From Rhodococcus coprophilus NBRC 100603 (GTDB lineage: Bacteria > Actinomycetota > Actinomycetes > Mycobacteriales > Mycobacteriaceae), in the NCBI RefSeq assembly GCF_001895045.1, contig NZ_BDAM01000010.1:186001-250000 (forward strand): a stretch of DNA of 64,000 bases. The letters run 5' to 3'. This document shows positions 41,749-49,594 of the stretch, one piece after another. A program made the position numbers and the translations under genes. The notes beneath the pieces were generated by a model that did not search any database, was not told the DNA's origin, and saw only the letters and a list, made by a program, of their open reading frames with translations. Position 1 is the first letter of the stretch. Every line of letters starts with the position of its first letter.

Positions 41749-42713
41749 GGGCACTCCCTCCGTTTCTCCCCGGTGCCGAACTGTGTGCGACGGTGCAGCG
41801 CGACGCGGTGAGCGAGTTGCCGGCACAGATCACTCCTTCGCAACGCCCCGTATCGAGCGGTGTGCGCCGTGTCCTGTGGAACGCGGTGCCGGTCCCCTCC
41901 GTCGATCTGTTCCACGGCCTCGACGTCGACCTTCCACTGGGGCAACGGGGTTCGACCGTCTCGACGTTCCATGACCTGTCGGTGTTCGACGCGCCGTGGG
42001 CGTTCAGCCGCTTCCGTGCCACCGGTGAACGACGCTTGCTGCGCGACGCGATGCGCCGCGCCGACGTGCTCGTTGCCGTCTCCGAGTTCACCGCCGAACG
42101 CATACATGCTCTCTCCGGCCGCGATTCCGTGGTCACTCCCCTCGCTCCCGCGCCGTGGGCGTCACCGCCGACGCCAGACCGGATCGCCGAGGCACGCGCC
42201 CGCTTCGCGCTCCCCGACCGGTTCGTGCTGCAGGTCGGAACCGTCGAACCACGCAAGTCCGTCGCCCTGGTCGCCGAAGCCTGCCGGAATCTCGATGTGC
42301 CGTTCGTCCTCGCCGGTGCCGGTTCCACGGGACGCGACGCGCCGTCGGGTGCCATCGGACTCGGCTACGTCGCCACCTCCGATCTCCCGGCCCTCTACGC
42401 TGCGGCGAGCGTCGTCGCGTACGCCTCGCGATACGAAGGGTTCGGCCTGCCGCCCCTCGAAGCGATGGCGTGTGGCGGAGCCGTGGTGTCGAGTGCCGTC
42501 GGCGCGCTGCCGGATTTCGCCGACGACGGGGCACTGCTCGTCACCGAGCACACCGTGCCGGCGTGGACGGCGGCGTTGCGTGCCACTCTCCTCGACGTCG
42601 ATACCGAACGCGCGCTGCGGCGGCGCGGCCCCGAGGTCGCCTCGACGCTCACCTGGGCGCGAACCGCCGAACTGACCGTCGGCGCCTATCGCAGAGCGGG
42701 CTTCCGGCTGTGA
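41631..42713 (+). CDS. Glycosyltransferase, GT4 family
   Basis: This 360-residue enzyme has the acceptor-side loop RIGFGAMSLRPSGSGVQTYA and the donor-side motifs VGTVEPRKSVALVAEA and SRYEGFGLPPLEAMACGGAVV. ATG 41631 is required because the first beta strand (RIGFGA) would be lost with ATG 41694; it follows TAGGAATCGTGGG. This start lies within the polymerase gene, giving an unusually long overlap of 118 bp in another frame. The enzyme likely adds a sugar (mannose- or rhamnose-like GT4) to the repeat unit. The flippase gene follows after 12 bp. Confidence 0.85.
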   Translation: MCAHTESFADSQSRCRIGFGAMSLRPSGSGVQTYARELLRALPPFLPGAELCATVQRDAVSELPAQITPSQRPVSSGVRRVLWNAVPVPSVDLFHGLDVDLPLGQRGSTVSTFHDLSVFDAPWAFSRFRATGERRLLRDAMRRADVLVAVSEFTAERIHALSGRDSVVTPLAPAPWASPPTPDRIAEARARFALPDRFVLQVGTVEPRKSVALVAEACRNLDVPFVLAGAGSTGRDAPSGAIGLGYVATSDLPALYAAASVVAYASRYEGFGLPPLEAMACGGAVVSSAVGALPDFADDGALLVTEHTVPAWTAALRATLLDVDTERALRRRGPEVASTLTWARTAELTVGAYRRAGFRL

Positions 42714-42725
42714 GGGTGACGCCCG

Positions 42726-44417
42726 GTGGGTAGGCATTCACGACCGGACGAGGTCGACGACGGGGAGGTCGTCGGCTTTCTCTCCGACGTCGGGCCGTCG
42801 GGTCGCCACGCCAAGATCTGGGATTCGCCGTCGCTCGCGGGTTACGCGCACCCGTCGATGACGAACACCGGCCAGTTGCACATCGACCTCGTCGCGGAAA
42901 CGGTCCTGATGGAACGGATCGTCGCGAAGGTCCACGAGGACCGCGACGGCACCCTGCACGAACCGCGAACGCCGGAACTGGACGGACGCGCAGCGCGCCG
43001 CAATACGGTGGTGATGCTCGCGAGTCGTCTCGCTATCGCGTCGATGGGCTGGGCTGGGTCGATGATTCTGGCGCGCGTTCTCGCGCCCGACGATTTCGGC
43101 AAGTTCTCGTTCGTCTTCGGTTTGCTCGGCCTGTTGTCCGTGGTGACCGATCTGGGCGTGGGCCGCGTCGTGCTCGCCAAACTCGTCGAATGCAATCCGT
43201 GGGAAGTCTCCTATGTCACCACGGCATTCATCGCGCTACGCGGACTGCTGGGCCTTCTCGGCTACGGCCTCGCCGTGGGATACGTGGTTCTGCTGGGTTA
43301 TTCGTCTGACGTGGTGTGGGCGACGGTCGTGGCCGGGCTGGTCGTGGTGGTGGCGACACCGAGCAATGCGCTCTCGGTGATGTACCAGAGCCGACTGCGG
43401 ATGGCGTCGGTCGCCGCAGCCGAGACACTCGGCCAGCTCGCCCAATTGCTCTGCACCATCGCGGCGGTGCTCTGGCACCCGGTCCTTCTCGTGGTCGTCG
43501 CGCCCGCGGTGATCAACGAGGTTGTCGCAGCGGTACTGAAGGTCCGTGGTGTCCGCGCCGGCAAGGCCGGGCCACTACCGGCAGCGCGTGCCCAGTTGTG
43601 GCGCTGGCGCGAGATGCTCATCGAGGCAGTGCCGCTGTCCATCGGTTTCGCGCTGCTCACCATCCTGTCCAAGGTCGACGTTCTGATGCTCGGGCGGATG
43701 GACACCTTCGACTCGGTCGGTCTCTACACCGTGGGATACAAGTTCGCCGACCTGTTGTCGATGGTCGCCTCCACCGTCGTCGGCCCTGTCACCACACTGC
43801 TCGTCGCGACCTGGCCCGCGCAGAGCGAGCAGTTCCGGCAGCGGACTCGCGAAGCTGCCATGCTGCTCGCCGTTCTCGGGGCGGCGGCGACCGCCGCGTT
43901 CTGGCCGACCGCAGACGGTGTACTGACCCTCCTCTACGGCGACCGGTTCGCCGAGGCTGCCGATGCGTCCCGGATGCTGGTGGCGGGCAGTGCGCTGTCG
44001 ATGCTCACCGAACTGGGCCTGATGGTGCTGATCGCGACCGGCCGGCACCGGGTCTATCCGTGGGTGGCGCTGGCTGCGCTCGTCGCGAACGTCGGCTTGA
44101 ACCTGGTATTGATTCCACGCATGTCGTTCGATGGTGCGGCGCTCGCGACCCTGCTCACCGAAGCGGTCATCGTGGTTGCGATCTGGGTCGTCGTCGCGCG
44201 CACGGTCGAGGTCGGGCGGCTCTTCCCCTTCGCGCAGGCATCGGCCATCGCCATGCTGGGTGTCGCGGTGACCGTGTGGGCGTCGTTGCTGGCCGACCGG
44301 TTCGACGTCCCGTGGCCGATCACCGCGGTGATCGCTCCCCTGTGTGTGTTCGCGGGGGTCCATTTCCTTCCCATCACCGGCGGGCTGGGTCTCGTCGGTC
44401 TCGTGAAATCACGGTGA
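42726..44417 (+). CDS. Polysaccharide flippase (Wzx / MATE-like oligosaccharide flippase)
   Basis: This 563-residue protein has about 90 hydrophilic N-terminal residues, then about fourteen membrane helices, starting RNTVVMLASRLAIASMGWAGSM and ending VIAPLCVFAGVHFLPITG. This is the Polysacc_synt/MurJ-like plan of Wzx, which flips lipid-linked repeat units across the membrane. The long cytoplasmic N-terminus is not usual for Wzx and may come from an upstream start choice; GTG 42726 is the first start after the preceding gene, whereas ATG 42859 or later would shorten it. It overlaps the glycosidase lipoprotein gene by GTGA. Confidence 0.87.
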   Translation: MGRHSRPDEVDDGEVVGFLSDVGPSGRHAKIWDSPSLAGYAHPSMTNTGQLHIDLVAETVLMERIVAKVHEDRDGTLHEPRTPELDGRAARRNTVVMLASRLAIASMGWAGSMILARVLAPDDFGKFSFVFGLLGLLSVVTDLGVGRVVLAKLVECNPWEVSYVTTAFIALRGLLGLLGYGLAVGYVVLLGYSSDVVWATVVAGLVVVVATPSNALSVMYQSRLRMASVAAAETLGQLAQLLCTIAAVLWHPVLLVVVAPAVINEVVAAVLKVRGVRAGKAGPLPAARAQLWRWREMLIEAVPLSIGFALLTILSKVDVLMLGRMDTFDSVGLYTVGYKFADLLSMVASTVVGPVTTLLVATWPAQSEQFRQRTREAAMLLAVLGAAATAAFWPTADGVLTLLYGDRFAEAADASRMLVAGSALSMLTELGLMVLIATGRHRVYPWVALAALVANVGLNLVLIPRMSFDGAALATLLTEAVIVVAIWVVVARTVEVGRLFPFAQASAIAMLGVAVTVWASLLADRFDVPWPITAVIAPLCVFAGVHFLPITGGLGLVGLVKSR

Positions 44418-45490
44418 ACGCGGTGCGCAGAGAATTCGTGGGTTTGGTGGCGGTACTGGTAGCGACGCTCACCGTCGCGTGCGGAAGCACGGAGGCGGCG
44501 ACGTGCCGCACCGACCTGACAGCCGAGAGTCTGGGCGTGGCCACCGGGTCGGGCCTCGACACCCTCGTGGACGCCGATCTCGACCGGTATTTCGCCGCCA
44601 CGGCCGACAGCGGCGCAACCTGGGTGCGCTTCGACTTCGACTGGTCCGTGATCGAACCTCGCCGCGGGGAATTCGACTGGTCCGGAACCGACCGGGTCGT
44701 CGACGCGGCACGCGCCCACGGACTCGAAATTCTCGGATTGCTCACCCACACTCCCGAGTGGGCCCGCGCCGCCGACGCCTCGGACACGCACGGCCGCCCG
44801 GCCGATCCCGGCGAGTTCGGGAGGTTCAGCGGTGAAGTCGCCCAGCGATACCGCGACCGGATCTCCCACTGGGAGATCTGGAACGAGCCGAACCTCGCCG
44901 TCTTCTTCGGGCCACAACCGGACCCTGTGGCGTACGCGGCGCTCCTGGAATCGGCATCGAGCCGTATCCGGGCGGCGGTACCCGGTGCGGTGATCGTCAG
45001 CGGTGGATTGTCACCGGCGACCGACAACGGTACGGATATCGCGCCGACGACCTTCCTCTCCGACCTCTACGAACTCGGTGCTGCCCCGAGTTTCGATGTG
45101 GTGGGGATGCATCCGTACAGCTACCCCGCTCTGCCGTCGGACGCCTCGACCAAGAGCTGGAACTCCTTCTACCGGATGCGCGACATGCGCGAGATCATGA
45201 TCGGACACGGCGACGAGGGCAAACCCGTGTGGGCCACCGAATTCGGCTCACCGACCGGGAGCGGCGCCGATGCAGTGGACGCCGAACGGCAAGCGGAGAT
45301 CCTGAGCGACGGAATCACCGAACAGCGCCGCCTCGGTTTCGTCGACAAGCTGTTCGTCTACAGCCTGGTCGATCGCGGCACCGACGAATCGGACCGCGAA
45401 CAGAACTTCGGTATCATCGACCATTCTCTCGCCCCGAAGCCTGCTTGGCACGTGATGCGCACCGCTGCCGGCACTTCCGGCTGCATCTGA
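44414..45490 (+). CDS. Lipoprotein glycoside hydrolase (GH39/GH5-like, clan A)
   Basis: This 358-residue protein begins MNAVRREFVGLVAVLVATLT with a lipobox ending in Cys23, so it is anchored outside the cell. The rest is a TIM barrel with the acid/base glutamate in HWEIWNEPN (Glu158) and the nucleophile in PVWATEFGSP (Glu276), the clan-A arrangement. GVKWVRFDFDW-like residues 69-78 (TWVRFDFDWSVIEP) match GH39-type exo- or endoglycosidases. It is coupled to the flippase by GTGA, so it most likely trims or releases the polysaccharide made by this locus, as PslG does in Pseudomonas. Confidence 0.85.
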   Translation: MNAVRREFVGLVAVLVATLTVACGSTEAATCRTDLTAESLGVATGSGLDTLVDADLDRYFAATADSGATWVRFDFDWSVIEPRRGEFDWSGTDRVVDAARAHGLEILGLLTHTPEWARAADASDTHGRPADPGEFGRFSGEVAQRYRDRISHWEIWNEPNLAVFFGPQPDPVAYAALLESASSRIRAAVPGAVIVSGGLSPATDNGTDIAPTTFLSDLYELGAAPSFDVVGMHPYSYPALPSDASTKSWNSFYRMRDMREIMIGHGDEGKPVWATEFGSPTGSGADAVDAERQAEILSDGITEQRRLGFVDKLFVYSLVDRGTDESDREQNFGIIDHSLAPKPAWHVMRTAAGTSGCI

Positions 45491-45496
45491 TCAAAC

Positions 45497-46594
45497 TCAG
45501 CCGACTCGTCCCGCCGGCCGGAGCACGTCGCGCACCAGTCGGCGTGCCGGACGCACCCAGTCGCTGCCACGCTCGGCGAGTTCGATCATTCCCCGGGCGC
45601 CGCGGCGCCGGGTGGGCGTGGCAACGACGGTCCCGACCCGGTACCCACCGTTGGCCCAGTGCGATTTGAATTCCGATGTGCCGACCATGAAGTCGAATCG
45701 ATCGATGCCGAGCTCGGTGTGGTGATCGGTGAGCCAGCGATGCAACAGCTGGCCCGGCTGGTGTCGGCGCACGTCGGGATGGAAACGGGCCATCCACATC
45801 TCGGCCACGCCACCGGTGTGGAACATGATTTCGTGTGCGCACCAACGTGTCCCGACAACCAACCCCACCACGAGGAGGTTGCCGGCACGCGCCTCCGCCT
45901 CGAGCAGCGGTTTGGTGAACGACGCGAACGGTGGTCCGCAGAAGTTGTCCCGGCCCGTGTGCTCGTCGGCGGCCGCCGCCACCGCGACGATGTCGTGCCA
46001 GCGGCGCTCGAAGTGTTCCGGATCGCGGATCACCTCGACCTCGGCGGGCGTGCCGGCGTTGGCGAGCCCCCGCTCGAGACGGCGCAGCGTCTTGAGGGTG
46101 CGGCTGCCACGCAACGTCGCCGCACCGTCACCCGTGCCCAGTTCGATGGTGAGGCCTTGTTCGTCGACCTCGAGATCGACGTCCCACAACGGCGACCGGC
46201 GCAGCGCGGCGACGAGAGGATCCGCCACATCGACATGGGCGAGCTGCAACGACATTCCCGACGTGGCGATACCGTCCACCAATTCACCGAGAGCGTTGCT
46301 GTCGGTCGCGGCGAACGTTCCGAGCGTGCCGAGCCCGTGGCCCGGGAACCGGAGCGTCTGTACGCCCAGACGATTACGGAGGTGCAGTGGAGCCACGGCG
46401 ACCAGCCGTCCGCTGCGGCGGACGGCGCACACCGCGAGCCGTCCCCTGCCGAGAGCCCGGTGCCAGTTCAGCGCGTACGACGGTCGTGCCGCTACCCGCG
46501 CGCCCACCCGGCGTACCAGGTCGGACCATTCCGGTACGAGGGCATCCGCCGCGTGTCCGTCGACGATCTCGAAGCTCACTGCCTGGTGCCTCAA
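45497..46594 (-). CDS. BioF2/GNAT-type acyltransferase (CelD/BcsL-like)
   Basis: This 365-residue protein has the double-GNAT plan of BioF2 (acetyltransferase domain 6): DSNALGELVDGIA and SLQLAHVDVADPLVAAL in the first half and LLVVGLVVGTRWCAHEIMFHTGGVAEMW ... HHTELGIDRFDFMVGTSEFKSHWANG in the second. Related proteins acylate exopolysaccharide sugars. It starts at TTG 46594 or GTG 46579. The TTG overlaps the stop of a 24-codon leader frame (TTGA), which suggests coupled translation. It converges with the glycosidase gene, ending the second polysaccharide locus. Confidence 0.82.
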   Translation of the reverse strand: MRHQAVSFEIVDGHAADALVPEWSDLVRRVGARVAARPSYALNWHRALGRGRLAVCAVRRSGRLVAVAPLHLRNRLGVQTLRFPGHGLGTLGTFAATDSNALGELVDGIATSGMSLQLAHVDVADPLVAALRRSPLWDVDLEVDEQGLTIELGTGDGAATLRGSRTLKTLRRLERGLANAGTPAEVEVIRDPEHFERRWHDIVAVAAAADEHTGRDNFCGPPFASFTKPLLEAEARAGNLLVVGLVVGTRWCAHEIMFHTGGVAEMWMARFHPDVRRHQPGQLLHRWLTDHHTELGIDRFDFMVGTSEFKSHWANGGYRVGTVVATPTRRRGARGMIELAERGSDWVRPARRLVRDVLRPAGRVG

Positions 46595-46665
46595 CCGCCG
46601 CTCACCGGTCGCAGGCCGCGCTCGGTCCGGGGCAGCCGGGCGTTCTCGGTGTACCGGCCGCCCAT
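46591..46665 (-). CDS. 24-codon leader peptide before the acyltransferase
   Basis: ATG 46665 follows a strong GAAGGAG and opens MGGRYTENARLPRTERGLRP, ending VSGG at TGA 46591. The stop overlaps TTG 46594 of the acyltransferase as TTGA. It may be a coupling peptide or a true small product; no family is known. Confidence 0.4.
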   Translation of the reverse strand: MGGRYTENARLPRTERGLRPVSGG

Positions 46666-46824
46666 GTACCCAGCTCCTTCTCGCAAATTATGTGTTCCGC
46701 GAAGCGGCACGCGTCTGGCGCCTCCCGAGAACGATCGTAGGCGGGCAGCGCGCCGTTACTGCGCCCAGCACCGTGATCGGGCGGAGGGCCCGGTTGGAAA
46801 CCAGGAAATCGGGGCCGGATACCG

Positions 46825-48042
46825 CTACCGAGACCGGGGCACCGCAACCGGCGGCCGCGGCGGGGCAAGTCCGCTGCCGAGTGCCGAGGTGACGCCGTCG
46901 AGGATCATGTCGAGGATCCCGGCGGAGGTCGCGAAGTTGATGCGCAATTGATTGCGGCATCCGCTGCCGAAGCGCAGCCCTCCCTCGACGAGGATTCCGC
47001 CGCGCTCCCTCACCTGCTCCACCGGGTCGTCGATCCCGAGCGGACCCGCATCGATCCACATGAGGTAGGTGCCTTCCGGAAGATGATGCCGCGCAGCGGG
47101 GAGCCGGTCGCGGAGCACGGCGTCGACCTGTAGCCGGTTCCGTTCCAGAACCTGCATGAGATCGCTCTGCCAGGCGTCCCCGTGGCGCCACGCCGCCAGG
47201 GTGGCGACCACACCGAGCACCGACACCGCACCGTAGAGGTCGAACGGCTCGGCGTCCCGACGCCTGAGCAGCCGCTCCGCTCCGTAGTGCACGACTGCGC
47301 ACCGTAACCCGGCCAGATTGAACGACTTTCCTGCGGACGTGATCGTGACGGTGCGTCCCGCTGCGTCAGGGCTCAGCGACGCGAACGGAATGTGCACGTG
47401 GGGTTCGTAGACGATCTCTGCGTGGATCTCGTCGCTCACGACGAGCAGGTCGAAACGTTCTGCGATGTCGGCGATCTGCTCGAGTTCCTCGCGGGTGTGG
47501 ACCCGACCGGTGGGATTGTGCGGATTGACGAGCACCAGCACGCGGGGCCGATGTCGCGCGACCCGCTGCTCGAACACCTCCATGTCCAGCACCCATCCGT
47601 CACCCCGATCGACGAACGGGAAGTCGAGTTGCTGCAACCCCATCCGGCGGATCGACGCGAGGAACGGCGGATAGTTGGGTGTCTGCACGACCACCGAGTC
47701 ACCACGCCGGGTGCTCAGGTGGAGTATCAACTGCAGGGCCTGGATGAGATCCGTCTGCTCCCGCACCGACTCCGGATCGGGTTCCCATCCGTAGCGGTTG
47801 CGCATCCGCGCCGAGAACTCCTCCCGCAGCGGCGTACCGCGCACCCAATCCGGATATCCGAGGTCGCTCTCGATCTGTTCGTGCAACGCACTCCGGATGA
47901 CAGGTGCGACGGGGAAATCCATATCGGCGACCCACGCAGGCAACAGGCCTTCGTCGACGGCACGTGCCCACTTCGCTCCCGCGCGCGACGACAGTTCGGC
48001 AACGTCCAGGTCGTCGAATCCCGGGAAAAAGGTTCCGCTCAT
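46825..48042 (-). CDS. MalY/PatB-type PLP aminotransferase (cystathionine beta-lyase-like)
   Basis: This 405-residue fold-type I PLP enzyme has PNYPPFLASI, NPHNPTGRV (Asn177), SDEIHAEI (Asp204) and the Schiff-base lysine Lys239 in TITSAGKSFNLAGLRC. The SAGKSFN and AWVADMDFPVAP motifs are typical of MalY/PatB C-S lyases, which cleave cystathionine or release thiols from conjugates, rather than of plain aminotransferases. ATG 48042 overlaps the stop of the DinB-like gene (ATGA). That pairing fits thiol chemistry, since DinB-like proteins often use mycothiol. The C-terminal 25 residues are Pro/Arg-rich. Confidence 0.88.
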   Translation of the reverse strand: MSGTFFPGFDDLDVAELSSRAGAKWARAVDEGLLPAWVADMDFPVAPVIRSALHEQIESDLGYPDWVRGTPLREEFSARMRNRYGWEPDPESVREQTDLIQALQLILHLSTRRGDSVVVQTPNYPPFLASIRRMGLQQLDFPFVDRGDGWVLDMEVFEQRVARHRPRVLVLVNPHNPTGRVHTREELEQIADIAERFDLLVVSDEIHAEIVYEPHVHIPFASLSPDAAGRTVTITSAGKSFNLAGLRCAVVHYGAERLLRRRDAEPFDLYGAVSVLGVVATLAAWRHGDAWQSDLMQVLERNRLQVDAVLRDRLPAARHHLPEGTYLMWIDAGPLGIDDPVEQVRERGGILVEGGLRFGSGCRNQLRINFATSAGILDMILDGVTSALGSGLAPPRPPVAVPRSR

Positions 48043-48503
48043 CGGGCCTCCTCGGATGTGGAGAGCAACAGATCGCGCGTGATTTCGATCTGACCGTGGT
48101 GCTGCGCGAGTTCCTCGAGGACGTGGAGCAGAACCCCGCCGACCGAAACCACGCCGTCCCGATACTTCTCGGGTACAGCATGCGCCGGTGGCGCGGCCGG
48201 GTCCAGCGCGGCGAGATCCTGTTTCAGTTGCCGGCGCTGCCCTTCTACGAGGCTCGCCAACTCCGCCACCGTCCCCGACGCGCCGAACTCGGATTCGCGG
48301 TCGCGATCGCTGTCGCGACCGAGAGCGACGTGCCCCACCCAGAACTCGACGACCGCGCCGCAGTGATACGCGATCGCCCACGCGGAGTTTGCGCCGCGCA
48401 GCGGTGGTACCGCGTTCGCACGGTCGTCACCCAGCTGCGTCACAGCAGTCAGCATCCCGTCGAATGCACGATCGACGAAATAGAGGTACTCGTCGGTGTT
48501 CAT
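48039..48503 (-). CDS. DinB-like / mycothiol-dependent protein
   Basis: This 154-residue four-helix protein has the metal-binding histidines expected of the DinB_2/DUF664 superfamily (AWAIAYHCGAVVEFWVGHVAL and VLLHVLEELAQHHGQIEI). Members use mycothiol or bacillithiol for transfer and isomerisation, for example maleylpyruvate isomerase. It is co-translated with the C-S lyase gene through ATGA, suggesting the two act on one thiol adduct. The metal and substrate are inferred from the family. Confidence 0.8.
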   Translation of the reverse strand: MNTDEYLYFVDRAFDGMLTAVTQLGDDRANAVPPLRGANSAWAIAYHCGAVVEFWVGHVALGRDSDRDRESEFGASGTVAELASLVEGQRRQLKQDLAALDPAAPPAHAVPEKYRDGVVSVGGVLLHVLEELAQHHGQIEITRDLLLSTSEEAR

Positions 48504-48578
48504 CGCTACCGCCGTTCATCCTCAGGTTCGAGCTGAGCTGAGAATGGCACGGTTTGCGGCGAACCGCGCGCCGAATAT

Positions 48579-49232
48579 TCAGGCGACTTCGGCGGGTCGC
48601 TCGCCGGTGACGAAGAAGATGAGGCGATCTGCCACGTCAGCGGCCTGATCTCCGAACCGCCCGTAGAACCGAGCAACGAGAACCGTGTTCACTGCCGTCG
48701 GGACATCTCCGTCCCAGCCTTTGCCCTCGACCGTGGCGAGCACCCGAGAGTGCACCACGTCCAGCTCGCGCTGGAGCGTGCGCACCCCGCGAATGGTGTC
48801 GAGGTCGAGATGGGTGAACACGTCGCGCAGCACTGCCGCAATCCGCGACGCGAGTTCTGCCATCACGACGAGGTCGTCGTGCAAAGCTCCCCGGGCGAGC
48901 ATGTCGGGAAAGCGGCGCCGGGCCACCCGGGCGATGTGCAGCGTCAGCTGCACCATCCTGCTCAGGTCGCCACTGATCCGGACTGCGGAGAACACCAGCC
49001 GGAGATCGGTGGCGACCGGCGCCTGCAACGCCAGGATCTTCATCGCCCGGTGGGCCGAGTCCACGGTCAGCTCGTCGAGACGTACGTCGAGGTCGAGGGC
49101 ATTCTGCGCGGCCAGGAGGTCTCCTCCGAACAGGGCCTCGGTTGCCGATTCGAGGCCTTCCGCCGCCAGAGCGCCGAGTTCCCCGAGCCGCTCGAGCAGC
49201 TCGTTCAGTTCGCCCGTGAACACCTCCCTCAT
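48579..49232 (-). CDS. phoU: Phosphate-signalling protein PhoU
   Basis: This 217-residue protein has the two three-helix bundles of PhoU: MREVFTGELNELLERLGELG at the start, the ExxxD-type metal sites in DVRLDELTVDSAHRAMKIL and VDRLIFFVTG near the end, and LRLVFSAVRISGDLSRM typical of the family. It keeps the Pst transporter and PhoR/SenX3 kinase off when phosphate is plentiful. No pst or two-component gene adjoins it here, so it may be a second copy. The ATG follows GAAAGGAGTGCTGC. Confidence 0.88.
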   Translation of the reverse strand: MREVFTGELNELLERLGELGALAAEGLESATEALFGGDLLAAQNALDLDVRLDELTVDSAHRAMKILALQAPVATDLRLVFSAVRISGDLSRMVQLTLHIARVARRRFPDMLARGALHDDLVVMAELASRIAAVLRDVFTHLDLDTIRGVRTLQRELDVVHSRVLATVEGKGWDGDVPTAVNTVLVARFYGRFGDQAADVADRLIFFVTGERPAEVA

Positions 49233-49594
49233 GCAGCACTCCTTTCGGTGGCGTGCGAAGGTCCCGTTCCGCAGCGGCAGGTCCCGTCGGTGTCAGGGTG
49301 CCCGTCTTCCCGCGTTCTACACCGGCTGATGATCCACTCTTTCGCGTTCGATGTCGCCTGCCGAATCGCCCGGCCGGATGTCATCCATGCGTGCGAGGTG
49401 GGCTTTGATCCATGCTGTACTTCCCGGTGTCGCGTCGTTCTCGTGCGTTGTACCGGCAATGCGGGTAGTCAATGCGGTCCTTCGTGTAGATGCCGACATG
49501 CTCGGCGCGCAGGCCACTCACACCCCCGGAGTGACCTCTATCACTATATAGGGCGACCGCAGGGATACAACTCGGCGGTACGGGCGGCGAACCC
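49233..49594. other. Intergenic region, 362 bp
   Basis: It holds the promoter region of phoU and the 3' end of the Wzz-like transcript. The stretch 49535-49555 (CTCTATCACTATATAGGGC) is A/T-rich and is a candidate promoter region. No gene is supported. Confidence 0.4.
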
